This document shows positions 36,474-43,571 of a stretch of 64,000 nucleotides of DNA, piece after piece (position 1 is the stretch's first letter; each line of letters opens with the position of its first letter). A program made the position numbers and the translations under genes. Below the pieces are notes generated by a model. It did no database searches, was not told the origin of the DNA, and saw only the letters and a program-made list of their open reading frames with translations. Origin of the DNA: Gemmatimonadota bacterium (GTDB taxonomy: Bacteria > Gemmatimonadota > Gemmatimonadetes > Gemmatimonadales > Gemmatimonadaceae); NCBI GenBank assembly GCA_028287235.1, contig JAQBQB010000014.1:62001-126000 (forward strand), in the 5' to 3' direction.

Positions 36474-37799
36474 ATGCATCCCATGAGAACCCGGCCCTTC
36501 GCGGCGCTCGCCGCCGCGGCGCTCGTCGTTGCCGGCGCCGCGTGTCACACGTCGGATCTGCTCAACGTGCAGGCACCGAACGCGGTGAGCGTCAGCATCT
36601 ACGACAACCCGATCAACGCCACGCTGATGGTGAACAGCGCCATCGGCGACTTCGAGTGCGCGTTCGGCTCGTACGTCGTTGCCGAGGGCCTCGCGACCGA
36701 CGAGCTGCATGACGCAACGCTGGCGAACGGCGACTGGAATCTCGATCGCCGCGACAACGGCTTCACGAACGGTTTGTACGGGACCAACACGTGCACCACC
36801 GTCACCGGGATGTACACGCCGCTGTCCACCGCGCGCGGCGAGGCCGACGCGGCGGTGACGAGACTCGCGGGGTGGACCGTAGCACAGGTGCCGAACCTGG
36901 CCACGCTGCAGGCGCAGGCGAATCTGTACACGGGGTTCAGCTACTCCGCTCTGGGCATGGCGATGTGCCAGGCCGCGTTCGATCTCGGACCGCTCGTCGA
37001 CCAGCCCGGAATGTTCACGCTCGCCGAAGCGCGGTTCACCGCGGCGATCGCCGCCGCGCAGACCGCGGGCTCGACCAACCTCGCGACGGCGGCATACGCC
37101 GGCCGAGCGCGCGTGCGGCTTTTCCTGCACAATACGGCGGGCGCGATCGCCGACGCGCAGCTCGTGCCGCCCGGCTTCGTGTTCAACGCCGCGATGGACG
37201 CCACCAACGCGCGCCGCTTCAATCACGTCTACCAGGGCATCGCCACCGCCGGATCCGCCACGGTCGAAGTGACGGCGCGGGCGCTGACGACGGAGAATGG
37301 CGAGGTCGATCCACGATCGGCGACGACGCAGCTCAAGACCGTGCCACCCGACGGCCTGGCGACCATTTTCATCCCGACCAAGTACAACGCCGCGTCGCTC
37401 ACGGCGGGCGAGGCTCTTCCGATGCCGATCGTGCGCTACGCGGAGGCGCAGTTGATCCTGGCCGAAGCGCAGGGGGGCGCGAGCGCCGTCACGATCATCA
37501 ACGCGATGCGCGCCGCGGTGAGCCTCAAGCCGTACACCGGTGCGACGGACGCGGCGTCGATCACGAAGCTCATTACCAGCGAGCGCCAGCGCGTGTTATT
37601 CCTCGAGGGTACGCGCGGCTACGACATCGAACGCTTCAACCTGCCGCTCGTGCCGGCGGTGGGTGCGCCGTATCTCCAGGGTGGAGTATACGGGGGCACG
37701 GTGTGTCTCCCGCTTCCGGACATCGAGCGGTTCCACAATCCGAGCATCGACGCGAGCAAGTTGATCACGGGAGTGCAGGGGCAGTTTACGCCGCCGTGA
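36474..37799 (+). CDS. SusD/RagB-type substrate-capture lipoprotein
   Basis: 441 residues from ATG 36474, chosen because GAGGTGAT overlapping the SusC stop sits six bases upstream; ATG 36483 is also possible. The lipobox is VAGAAC in an Ala-rich signal. The mature protein is mostly helical TPR-like, with GFSYSALGMAMCQ, PMPIVRYAEAQLILAEAQ and the typical SusD ending ITSERQRVLFLEGTRGYDIERF. Such proteins form the lid of the SusC barrel and capture the ligand at the surface. The pairing with a secreted hydrolase suggests one substrate system. The palindromic element at 37825 begins 25 bases after the stop. Confidence 0.9.
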   Translation: MHPMRTRPFAALAAAALVVAGAACHTSDLLNVQAPNAVSVSIYDNPINATLMVNSAIGDFECAFGSYVVAEGLATDELHDATLANGDWNLDRRDNGFTNGLYGTNTCTTVTGMYTPLSTARGEADAAVTRLAGWTVAQVPNLATLQAQANLYTGFSYSALGMAMCQAAFDLGPLVDQPGMFTLAEARFTAAIAAAQTAGSTNLATAAYAGRARVRLFLHNTAGAIADAQLVPPGFVFNAAMDATNARRFNHVYQGIATAGSATVEVTARALTTENGEVDPRSATTQLKTVPPDGLATIFIPTKYNAASLTAGEALPMPIVRYAEAQLILAEAQGGASAVTIINAMRAAVSLKPYTGATDAASITKLITSERQRVLFLEGTRGYDIERFNLPLVPAVGAPYLQGGVYGGTVCLPLPDIERFHNPSIDASKLITGVQGQFTPP

Positions 37800-37824
37800 T
37801 CAGGGCTGCAGATTACAACAGCGG

Positions 37825-38085
37825 CAACAGCGTTAGCACGGACTGGACGGACACGGCACGGACACGACACTGAAACTGCGCGACGCCACGTCGCGCAACG
37901 AGCCGTGATTACTTGAGAACCGACGCTCGGGATGCTACTCGTGGCATCCCGAGCGTCGGTTCCAAAGAAATGGTCGTTTGGGCTCGTGGCGATCGGAACT
38001 GTCATTGCACGACCATTGCGCCCTTTCCGTGTCGTGTCCGTGCCGTGTCCGTGCCGTGTCCGTCCAGTCCGTGCTAACGCTGTTG
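37825..38085. repeat. Palindromic element with 42-bp perfect terminal inverted repeats (GTCCGTGC arms)
   Basis: The outer arms 37825-37866 and 38044-38085 are a perfect 42-bp inverted repeat (CAACAGCGTTAGCACGGACT ... inverse at the right end). In the middle is a 19-bp perfect stem (37917-37935 with 37944-37962, GAACCGACGCTCGGGATGC) with an 8-base loop. It is followed by TTCCAAAGAAAT and GGTCGTTTGGGCTCGT. It has no coding frame. The inner hairpin and tail recur in the element at 58341. It exactly fills the gap between the SusD-like gene and the convergent cytochrome/monooxygenase gene, so it may act as a terminator for both. Confidence 0.85.
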
Positions 38086-38092
38086 TCGCCGT

Positions 38093-39454
38093 TTACCGCG
38101 GCTGCACTCTCACCGGCTGCGCTTTCGCTTTCCGCACCGCCACCAAACTGTCGTACTCGGCCTGCTCGAGATACGTGACGTCGATCCAGTTGTGCGCCAT
38201 CTCGTCCACGGTGCGGTCGCCCCAGCCGATCCACTGATTCGGGTCGGGGTTGTTCGGGTTGCCCGCGGTGTTGTCGTGCCATGCGGTGAAGGCGAGCGTG
38301 GTGCCTTTCGGAAAGAGCGGCGCCACGGAGTCGGCGTAGATGTAGTTGACGTGCCAGTTCCACTGGAAGTTCCGTACGGCGCTCACGACTTCCTTGCGGC
38401 CGTCGGGATAGATCGCCTCGAGCGACATGGCGGTGCCGCGCATGTGCATGTGCGGCTGGAAATTCTCGAGCCGCGCCGGCGCCTGGAGCACGTAGAAGTT
38501 CTGCGTGATCGTCTTCTCGTTGGGCGGAATGTCGAGCTCCGAGTTCCGCGCCATGCTGAACATGGTGAGCACGGTGCGGTGCTTGGGGACGAACCCTTTC
38601 GGGTAGAAGTAGACGGCCAGCTCCACCTGGCTGTCCTTGAACTCCTCGCCGATCGCGTGCATGTGGATCTCCCAGCGAATCTTCGAGCCCGGGAGCATCA
38701 GCTTGCCCGCATCTTCGGCGAACACCTGGCCCGTTTTGCCGACGGCCCACTCCATGAACAGCCCGGCGTTGCCCTGATGGTCGTGCGCGGTGCTCGCCAA
38801 GCCCGTGATCTCGGGCTCGTCTTGCAGCAGATAGGCGAGCACGTGGTGGACGATCTTGCGGTCGTTGGCGCGCACCGGCTTCACCTCGATGGCGCGCACC
38901 CAGCGCGGCTCGGTGATTCCCGTTTCGACCGTAGGCCGGTACCACTTGTCCTGCGTGTGCGGCGCGAGCGTGTAGGGCGTCGAGCGAATGACGAGGTCGG
39001 GCTGCGCGCCCAACTTGTCGGCGAGCTGCCAGCGGTTGGGATCGGCGAACGTGCGCGCCGGCGGCAAGTCGGATAGGTCGCCGAGCGGCGCGCCGTCGTC
39101 GACCCAGTGGACGATGGACTGGATCTGCGCGTCGGTGAGGCTGCGGTCGTTCTTGAACGCCTGGATGCCGACGGTCTTGTCGATGTGCCAGGGCGGCATC
39201 AGGCGCGCCGAGACTTTCTGGCGGATCTGCGCCGAGTTTTCTTTCGCGTCCTCATATGAGAGAAGTGACATGGGCGCGATGGAGCCCGGCTGGTGGCACT
39301 CCTGGCATTTCGCCTGAAGGATGGGCGCGACGTCCTTGGCGTACGTCACCGCGCGGTGCGGTGTGGCGGCGACGTGGCGTGGCGCGACGAACAGCGCTGG
39401 GAGCGTAACGACCGCCAGGGCGACCGCGGCGATGGTGGGCGTGCGCAGGCTCAT
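38093..39454 (-). CDS. Cytochrome c / copper type II monooxygenase-like fusion protein
   Basis: 453 residues from ATG 39454, which overlaps the upstream stop as ATGA. Signal peptide about 1-30. The N-terminal heme domain has CQECH (Cys50, Cys53, His54). The C-terminal part resembles the two-domain core of ascorbate-dependent type II copper monooxygenases (PHM/DBH). Candidate copper ligands are His203-His204 (IVHHVLAYL), His264/His266 (WEIHMHAIG), His335/His337 (QPHMHMRGTAM) and Met419 (TVDEMAHNW). Characterised animal members receive electrons from ascorbate. A fused heme could replace that donor here (inference). The substrate is unknown; a non-catalytic copper or electron carrier is the alternative. 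Confidence 0.82.
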   Translation of the reverse strand: MSLRTPTIAAVALAVVTLPALFVAPRHVAATPHRAVTYAKDVAPILQAKCQECHQPGSIAPMSLLSYEDAKENSAQIRQKVSARLMPPWHIDKTVGIQAFKNDRSLTDAQIQSIVHWVDDGAPLGDLSDLPPARTFADPNRWQLADKLGAQPDLVIRSTPYTLAPHTQDKWYRPTVETGITEPRWVRAIEVKPVRANDRKIVHHVLAYLLQDEPEITGLASTAHDHQGNAGLFMEWAVGKTGQVFAEDAGKLMLPGSKIRWEIHMHAIGEEFKDSQVELAVYFYPKGFVPKHRTVLTMFSMARNSELDIPPNEKTITQNFYVLQAPARLENFQPHMHMRGTAMSLEAIYPDGRKEVVSAVRNFQWNWHVNYIYADSVAPLFPKGTTLAFTAWHDNTAGNPNNPDPNQWIGWGDRTVDEMAHNWIDVTYLEQAEYDSLVAVRKAKAQPVRVQPR

Positions 39455-40266
39455 GGTGTCACCCTCACGTTGACGAATGCGTTGGACCAGCAGCACTGCG
39501 AGTGGCCGCCGGCGGCGACGTCGGAGTCGGTGGCGCGCACGCGCAGCACGTAATCGCCCGGCGTGGTGAAGGTCGCAGTCGTCGTCGTCGTTCCACCTTT
39601 CGGCGTGAGCTTCACGACGGGTACGCTGAACGCGACCGGCGCCGGTCCCTGATGCGTGAACCAGGCGAGCGTCACGGGATATCCACCCTTGGTGAGACCG
39701 GCGCCGTCGTCCACCGCGATGACGGTGATGGTGATCGGCGCGCCCACCGTTGCGGTGCGCGATACCGAGATGCCGCCCGGTCCGCGGGCGGCGGGCCCCT
39801 TGTCGGAGAAGCTCAGCGCCGGCGGCGTGTTGTTCGAGCCCGCTTCACCTTCGAGCGCGTCGATCTGCCATTCCTCGCGCAGGCTGCCCGGAATGGCGTA
39901 CGTGCGGTCGCCGGACTTGATGGTCCAGACGACCTTCTTGTCGCCGAAGTCGGCCGGCACTCTCACGGCGAAGACGCCCCAGTGCCGGCGCGGATAGAAG
40001 CTCGTGGGCTGTCCCTGATTCGACGCGCCTGGCGAGATGAAGTTGTCGGGTCCCGTCGGGATCGAGAGCACCTGCGCGGTGTTTCGATTGAAGTAGCCGA
40101 ACGACAGGCTGTAGGTGCCGTCGGCGTTTCGGTACCACCCCTCGAACGCCGGTGTGACGCTCAGGCCTGTCGCGGCCGAGGGAGCCAGCGGTACCTGGGC
40201 GGCGCTGCGACGTGGCGGGGCAGCCGTTCCGAGGACGACGAGGACTGCGAGGGACGCGAGTCGCAT
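39451..40266 (-). CDS. Secreted beta-sandwich protein, partner of the monooxygenase-like protein
   Basis: 271 residues with a signal peptide (MRLASLAVLVVLGTAAPPRR...AAQ). The mature chain is strand-rich: SVTPAFEGWYRNADGTYSLS near the N-terminus, FAVRVPADFGDKKVVWTIKS in the middle, and a C-terminal Ig-like sandwich (TVGAPITITVIAVDDGAGLT; FTTPGDYVLRVRATDSDV). It ends near HSQCCWSNAFVNVRV. No enzyme motif is seen. Its stop overlaps the ATG of the cytochrome/copper gene (ATGA), so production is coupled. It may be a scaffold or recognition subunit (inference). Divergent from the PQQ dehydrogenase gene across about 120 bases. Confidence 0.65.
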   Translation of the reverse strand: MRLASLAVLVVLGTAAPPRRSAAQVPLAPSAATGLSVTPAFEGWYRNADGTYSLSFGYFNRNTAQVLSIPTGPDNFISPGASNQGQPTSFYPRRHWGVFAVRVPADFGDKKVVWTIKSGDRTYAIPGSLREEWQIDALEGEAGSNNTPPALSFSDKGPAARGPGGISVSRTATVGAPITITVIAVDDGAGLTKGGYPVTLAWFTHQGPAPVAFSVPVVKLTPKGGTTTTTATFTTPGDYVLRVRATDSDVAAGGHSQCCWSNAFVNVRVTP

Positions 40267-40388
40267 GGCTAGAAAGTGTCGCCATTCTGCGCGCTCCGTA
40301 AGAGGTGCACGTATTCCGCATCCCGCACCGGGTCGCCATCATTGTCGCCTCTGGTCCTCCTCAGAAAAGCCGCCCCAGCCCTCGAACG

Positions 40389-42392
40389 ATGCCTCCACGC
40401 GCACCGAACATCGCCGCATGCACGATTGCGCTGACACTCTCGACGGCGCTGCCGGCCCAGCGAGCTCCCAATCCGTTCACCACCAACGCGGGTGAGTGGC
40501 CGAGCTACACGGGCGACACACGCGGCTCGCGGTACTCGCCGCTCGCGCAGATAAACGCGAGCAACTTCAGCACGCTCGAAGTCGCGTGGCGGTACAAGAC
40601 CGACTCGCTCGGACCGCGTCCCGAGTTCAAGCTCGAAGGCACGCCGCTCATGGTGCGCGGCGTGCTCTACGCGACGGGCGGGACGTCGCGCGCCGTCGTC
40701 GCGCTCGACGCAGCCACGGGTGCGCAGCGCTGGGTGCATCGCGAGGAGGAAGGTGAGCGCGGCGCCGCCGCGGTTCGACCGCTCTCGGGGCGCGGACTCG
40801 CCTATTGGAGCAACGGAACTGACGAACGCATTCTATATGTGACGCCGGGCTACCGGCTCATCGCGCTCGACGCGAAGACCGGCAACCGTATCCCCGGGTT
40901 CGGCACCGACGGCATGGTCGATCTCAAGACCGACATCGACCAGGAGATCCTGCCCGACCTCGTCACCGGCGAGATCGGATTCCAGGGAGCCCCGGTGGTG
41001 GGGCGCGACGTGATCGTCATCGGCGCCGCGTTCAAGGAAGGCACCGCGCCCAAGTCCATGCGGAACAACAAGGGCTACGTGCGCGGCTTCGACGTGCGCA
41101 CCGGCAAGCGCCTCTGGACCTTTCACACGATTCCCAAGAAGGGCGAGCCCGGCTACGAGAGCTGGCTGAATGGATCTGCCGAGTACACGGGCAACACCGG
41201 CGTGTGGACGCAGTTGACGATCGACGAGGAGCTTGGCCTCGTCTACCTGCCGGTGGAGTCGCCGACGGGCGACTACTACGGCGGCCACCGCCCGGGCAAT
41301 GATCTATACGGCGAGAGCGTGGTCTGTCTCGACCTCAAGACGGGTTTAAAGAAGTGGCATTACCAAATCGTGCATCACCCCATCTGGGACTTCGACCTCT
41401 CCGCCGCGCCCATCCTCGCCGACGTGACGGTAGCGGGGAAGGCGGTGAAGGCCGTTGCGCTGCCCACGAAGCAGGGGATTCTCTACGTCTTCGACCGCGT
41501 GACGGGAAAGCCGGTGTGGCCGATCGAGGAGAAGGCGGTGGAGCAGGGGACGGTGCCGGGCGAGTGGTATTCGCCGACGCAGCCCATTCCGACCAAGCCC
41601 GCGGCCTACGCGAAGAACGGCACGTCGCTCGACGACCTGATCGACTTCACACCGGAGCTGCACGCGCAGGCCGTGGCGATCGCGTCGCGCTACAAGCTCG
41701 GGCCCATCTTCACGCCGCCGGTGGTGAGCAAGGCCGAGGGGCCGATCGCCACGCTGACGCGCGGTCCGACGAACGGCGGCACGAACTGGCCGGGGGGCGC
41801 GTACGACCCGGAGTCGCATACCGTCTACGTCGCGGCCTCGAACGCGGCGCCGGCGGTGATCGGCCTCGTGCAGCCCACGAAGGACAGGTCCGACATGGAT
41901 TGGGTGACGGGCATCGCTCCGGCCGCCGGCGGGGGCCGCGGCGGCGGTGGCTTGAGCGTGCAGGGTCTCTCGATCTTCAAGCCGCCGTACGGAACGCTCA
42001 GCGCGATCGATCTCGACAAGGGCGAGATCGCGTGGCAGGTGGCGCACGGTGAGACGCCAGACGCGGTGCGCGATCACGAGGCGCTCAAGGGCATGACCAT
42101 TCCGCGCACGGGGCAGCCGGGGTTCATCGTGGGCACGCTCGTGACGAAGTCGCTCGTCATCGCCGGCGACCCGCAGGTCACGACGCTGCCGAACAGGCCG
42201 CGCGGGGCTATGCTGCGCGCCTATGACAAACGCAGCGGCGCCCAAGTCGGCGAGGTGTTGTTGCCGGCACCGACGAGCGGATCGCCGATGACGTATTCGG
42301 TGAACGGGCGGCAGTACATCGTCGTGGCGGTGAGCGGCGGACCGTACTCCGGCGAGTACATCGCGCTGCGGCTCCCAGCGGGAACGCACTGA
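40389..42392 (+). CDS. PQQ-dependent dehydrogenase (quinoprotein)
   Basis: 667 residues from ATG 40389, with a signal peptide ending near STALPAQ. Repeated propeller motifs (VVALDAATGAQRWVH, FDVRTGKRLWTFHTI, CLDLKTGLKKWHYQ, LSAIDLDKGEIAWQVAHGE) form an eight-blade quinoprotein fold. HHPIWDFDLSAAP carries the W-D-x-D region near the PQQ/Ca site, and GPTNGGTNWPGGAYDPESHT is typical of the glucose-dehydrogenase-like branch. There is no CxxCH inside this protein; a separate cytochrome c gene starts immediately after the stop, with a 1-base gap, and probably takes its electrons. Periplasmic oxidation of an alcohol or sugar is expected. The substrate is not predictable. Confidence 0.88.
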   Translation: MPPRAPNIAACTIALTLSTALPAQRAPNPFTTNAGEWPSYTGDTRGSRYSPLAQINASNFSTLEVAWRYKTDSLGPRPEFKLEGTPLMVRGVLYATGGTSRAVVALDAATGAQRWVHREEEGERGAAAVRPLSGRGLAYWSNGTDERILYVTPGYRLIALDAKTGNRIPGFGTDGMVDLKTDIDQEILPDLVTGEIGFQGAPVVGRDVIVIGAAFKEGTAPKSMRNNKGYVRGFDVRTGKRLWTFHTIPKKGEPGYESWLNGSAEYTGNTGVWTQLTIDEELGLVYLPVESPTGDYYGGHRPGNDLYGESVVCLDLKTGLKKWHYQIVHHPIWDFDLSAAPILADVTVAGKAVKAVALPTKQGILYVFDRVTGKPVWPIEEKAVEQGTVPGEWYSPTQPIPTKPAAYAKNGTSLDDLIDFTPELHAQAVAIASRYKLGPIFTPPVVSKAEGPIATLTRGPTNGGTNWPGGAYDPESHTVYVAASNAAPAVIGLVQPTKDRSDMDWVTGIAPAAGGGRGGGGLSVQGLSIFKPPYGTLSAIDLDKGEIAWQVAHGETPDAVRDHEALKGMTIPRTGQPGFIVGTLVTKSLVIAGDPQVTTLPNRPRGAMLRAYDKRSGAQVGEVLLPAPTSGSPMTYSVNGRQYIVVAVSGGPYSGEYIALRLPAGTH

Positions 42393-42393
42393 C

Positions 42394-42858
42394 ATGATGC
42401 CGAGAGTGTTCGCCGCGTCGCTGATCGTCGCGCTGATTCCAGTGGTATCAGTGGTACCGCTGCTGGCGTGGGGCGCCGAACCGCGCGCGCTGGACGTTCG
42501 AGCAGAGCGCACGGTATGGGACAGCGTGTACACCGCGGCGCAGGCGTCGCGCGGCGAGACGCTGTACGTGAAGTCGTGCGCGCGCTGTCATCAGGTGTCG
42601 CTCGCGGGCGCCGATGAATCGCCGCCGCTCACGGGCGGTGCGTTCATGGGGAATTGGAGCGGGTTGCCGCTCGCCGATTTGCAGAACCGCATTCGTACCA
42701 CGATGCCGTCGGACAGTGTGGGCATCTACAACCGGCAGTTGGTGACGGACGTGATGGCGTACCTGCTCAAGGCGAATGGATTTCCGGCAGGCGCCACGGA
42801 GCTGCCGACGGACACCGAGGCCCTGCGCGGGATCATGATGCGGGCGTCTCGGCCGTAA
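42394..42858 (+). CDS. Periplasmic monoheme cytochrome c
   Basis: 154 residues. N-terminal export signal (MMPRVFAASLIVALIPVVSV); it may remain anchored. One heme site CARCH (Cys62, Cys65, His66) lies in SRGETLYVKSCARCHQVSL, the usual spacing for a class I cytochrome c. The candidate axial Met is in RIRTTMPSDS. It follows the PQQ dehydrogenase by one base and most likely is its electron acceptor, passing electrons to the respiratory chain. A start at the second ATG (42397) is equally possible. Confidence 0.88.
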   Translation: MMPRVFAASLIVALIPVVSVVPLLAWGAEPRALDVRAERTVWDSVYTAAQASRGETLYVKSCARCHQVSLAGADESPPLTGGAFMGNWSGLPLADLQNRIRTTMPSDSVGIYNRQLVTDVMAYLLKANGFPAGATELPTDTEALRGIMMRASRP

Positions 42859-42878
42859 GGACAGAATATCCAAGGCGT

Positions 42879-43430
42879 TTAACGATGCGCGGCGGGCACC
42901 TTGACGGTGATGTACCGCAGCGAATCGCCCTTCGCCACCTGCACCTCGTGCGGCGTTCCCGCCGGGATGACGAGTAGATCGCCGGGACCAACCGGCCGCG
43001 GCGATCCACCGGCAATGGTCCCGCCGCGATGCTCGCCCGGCGACTGGAGCGCGCCGCCCGTCACGCGGCCGCCGAGCAGGATCGTGGCCCGCCCGGATTG
43101 AAAGACCATCACGTCGGTCCAGCGATCGTGGACCTCGGGCACGCCGTTCCCCGCCCGGCGAAGCTCGATGGTCTGAAAGCTGTCGTGCGCCCCCAGCACG
43201 TGGCCCGTGCGGGTCGTACGGGACAGCGAGTCGCCCACGTGGGCGAGTAGCGTCGCGGAATAGTACTCGATGCCGCTGGTCTGGTCGGGTGCTGTCGCCA
43301 CGCGTGCCACGCTTGCTACCACCGGCTCGGACGCTCCGCTCGCTGTGGTGCTGTCCACAGTGCGTGTCGCCGCCGCGGGCGCGCCGCCCATGGCACAAGC
43401 GGAAAAAATCAAGGTGGCGAGCTGGCGCAT
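42879..43430 (-). CDS. Cupin-domain lipoprotein
   Basis: 183 residues. MRQLATLIFSACAMGG has a lipobox-like FSAC (Cys12), so it may be a lipoprotein, though the leader is short. A single cupin domain: motif 1 VPEVHDRWTDVMVFQSG (PxxHxx...DVMV) and motif 2 PGDLLVIPAGTPHEVQV with the G-D-x-x-x-x-P-x-x-x-x-H pattern, giving His ligands for one metal. No enzyme class can be assigned. It converges on the cytochrome c gene (20-base gap) and is divergent from the TonB receptor. Confidence 0.75.
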   Translation of the reverse strand: MRQLATLIFSACAMGGAPAAATRTVDSTTASGASEPVVASVARVATAPDQTSGIEYYSATLLAHVGDSLSRTTRTGHVLGAHDSFQTIELRRAGNGVPEVHDRWTDVMVFQSGRATILLGGRVTGGALQSPGEHRGGTIAGGSPRPVGPGDLLVIPAGTPHEVQVAKGDSLRYITVKVPAAHR

Positions 43431-43571
43431 CCAGTCGTCATCCCTTACGGAACTCGTATGAAACTATGCTCATCGTCGCCTCGTAGGTTGGCGATTCGGA
43501 CGATCTGAACTATCGGCCGATTTCCGGTGTCAGACAATATGATCGAGAAAATCACCCTACCACCACGTTCG

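Noticed and set aside
35066-36484. 472-codon minus-strand frame inside the SusC-like gene
   Set aside because: Shadow of a clear TonB-linked receptor; no signal, motif or start site.
37825-38085. Reading the repeated GTCCGTGC units as a CRISPR-like array
   Set aside because: The units are not separated by unique equal-length spacers and are arranged as inverted arms, not direct repeats. No cas gene is in the window.
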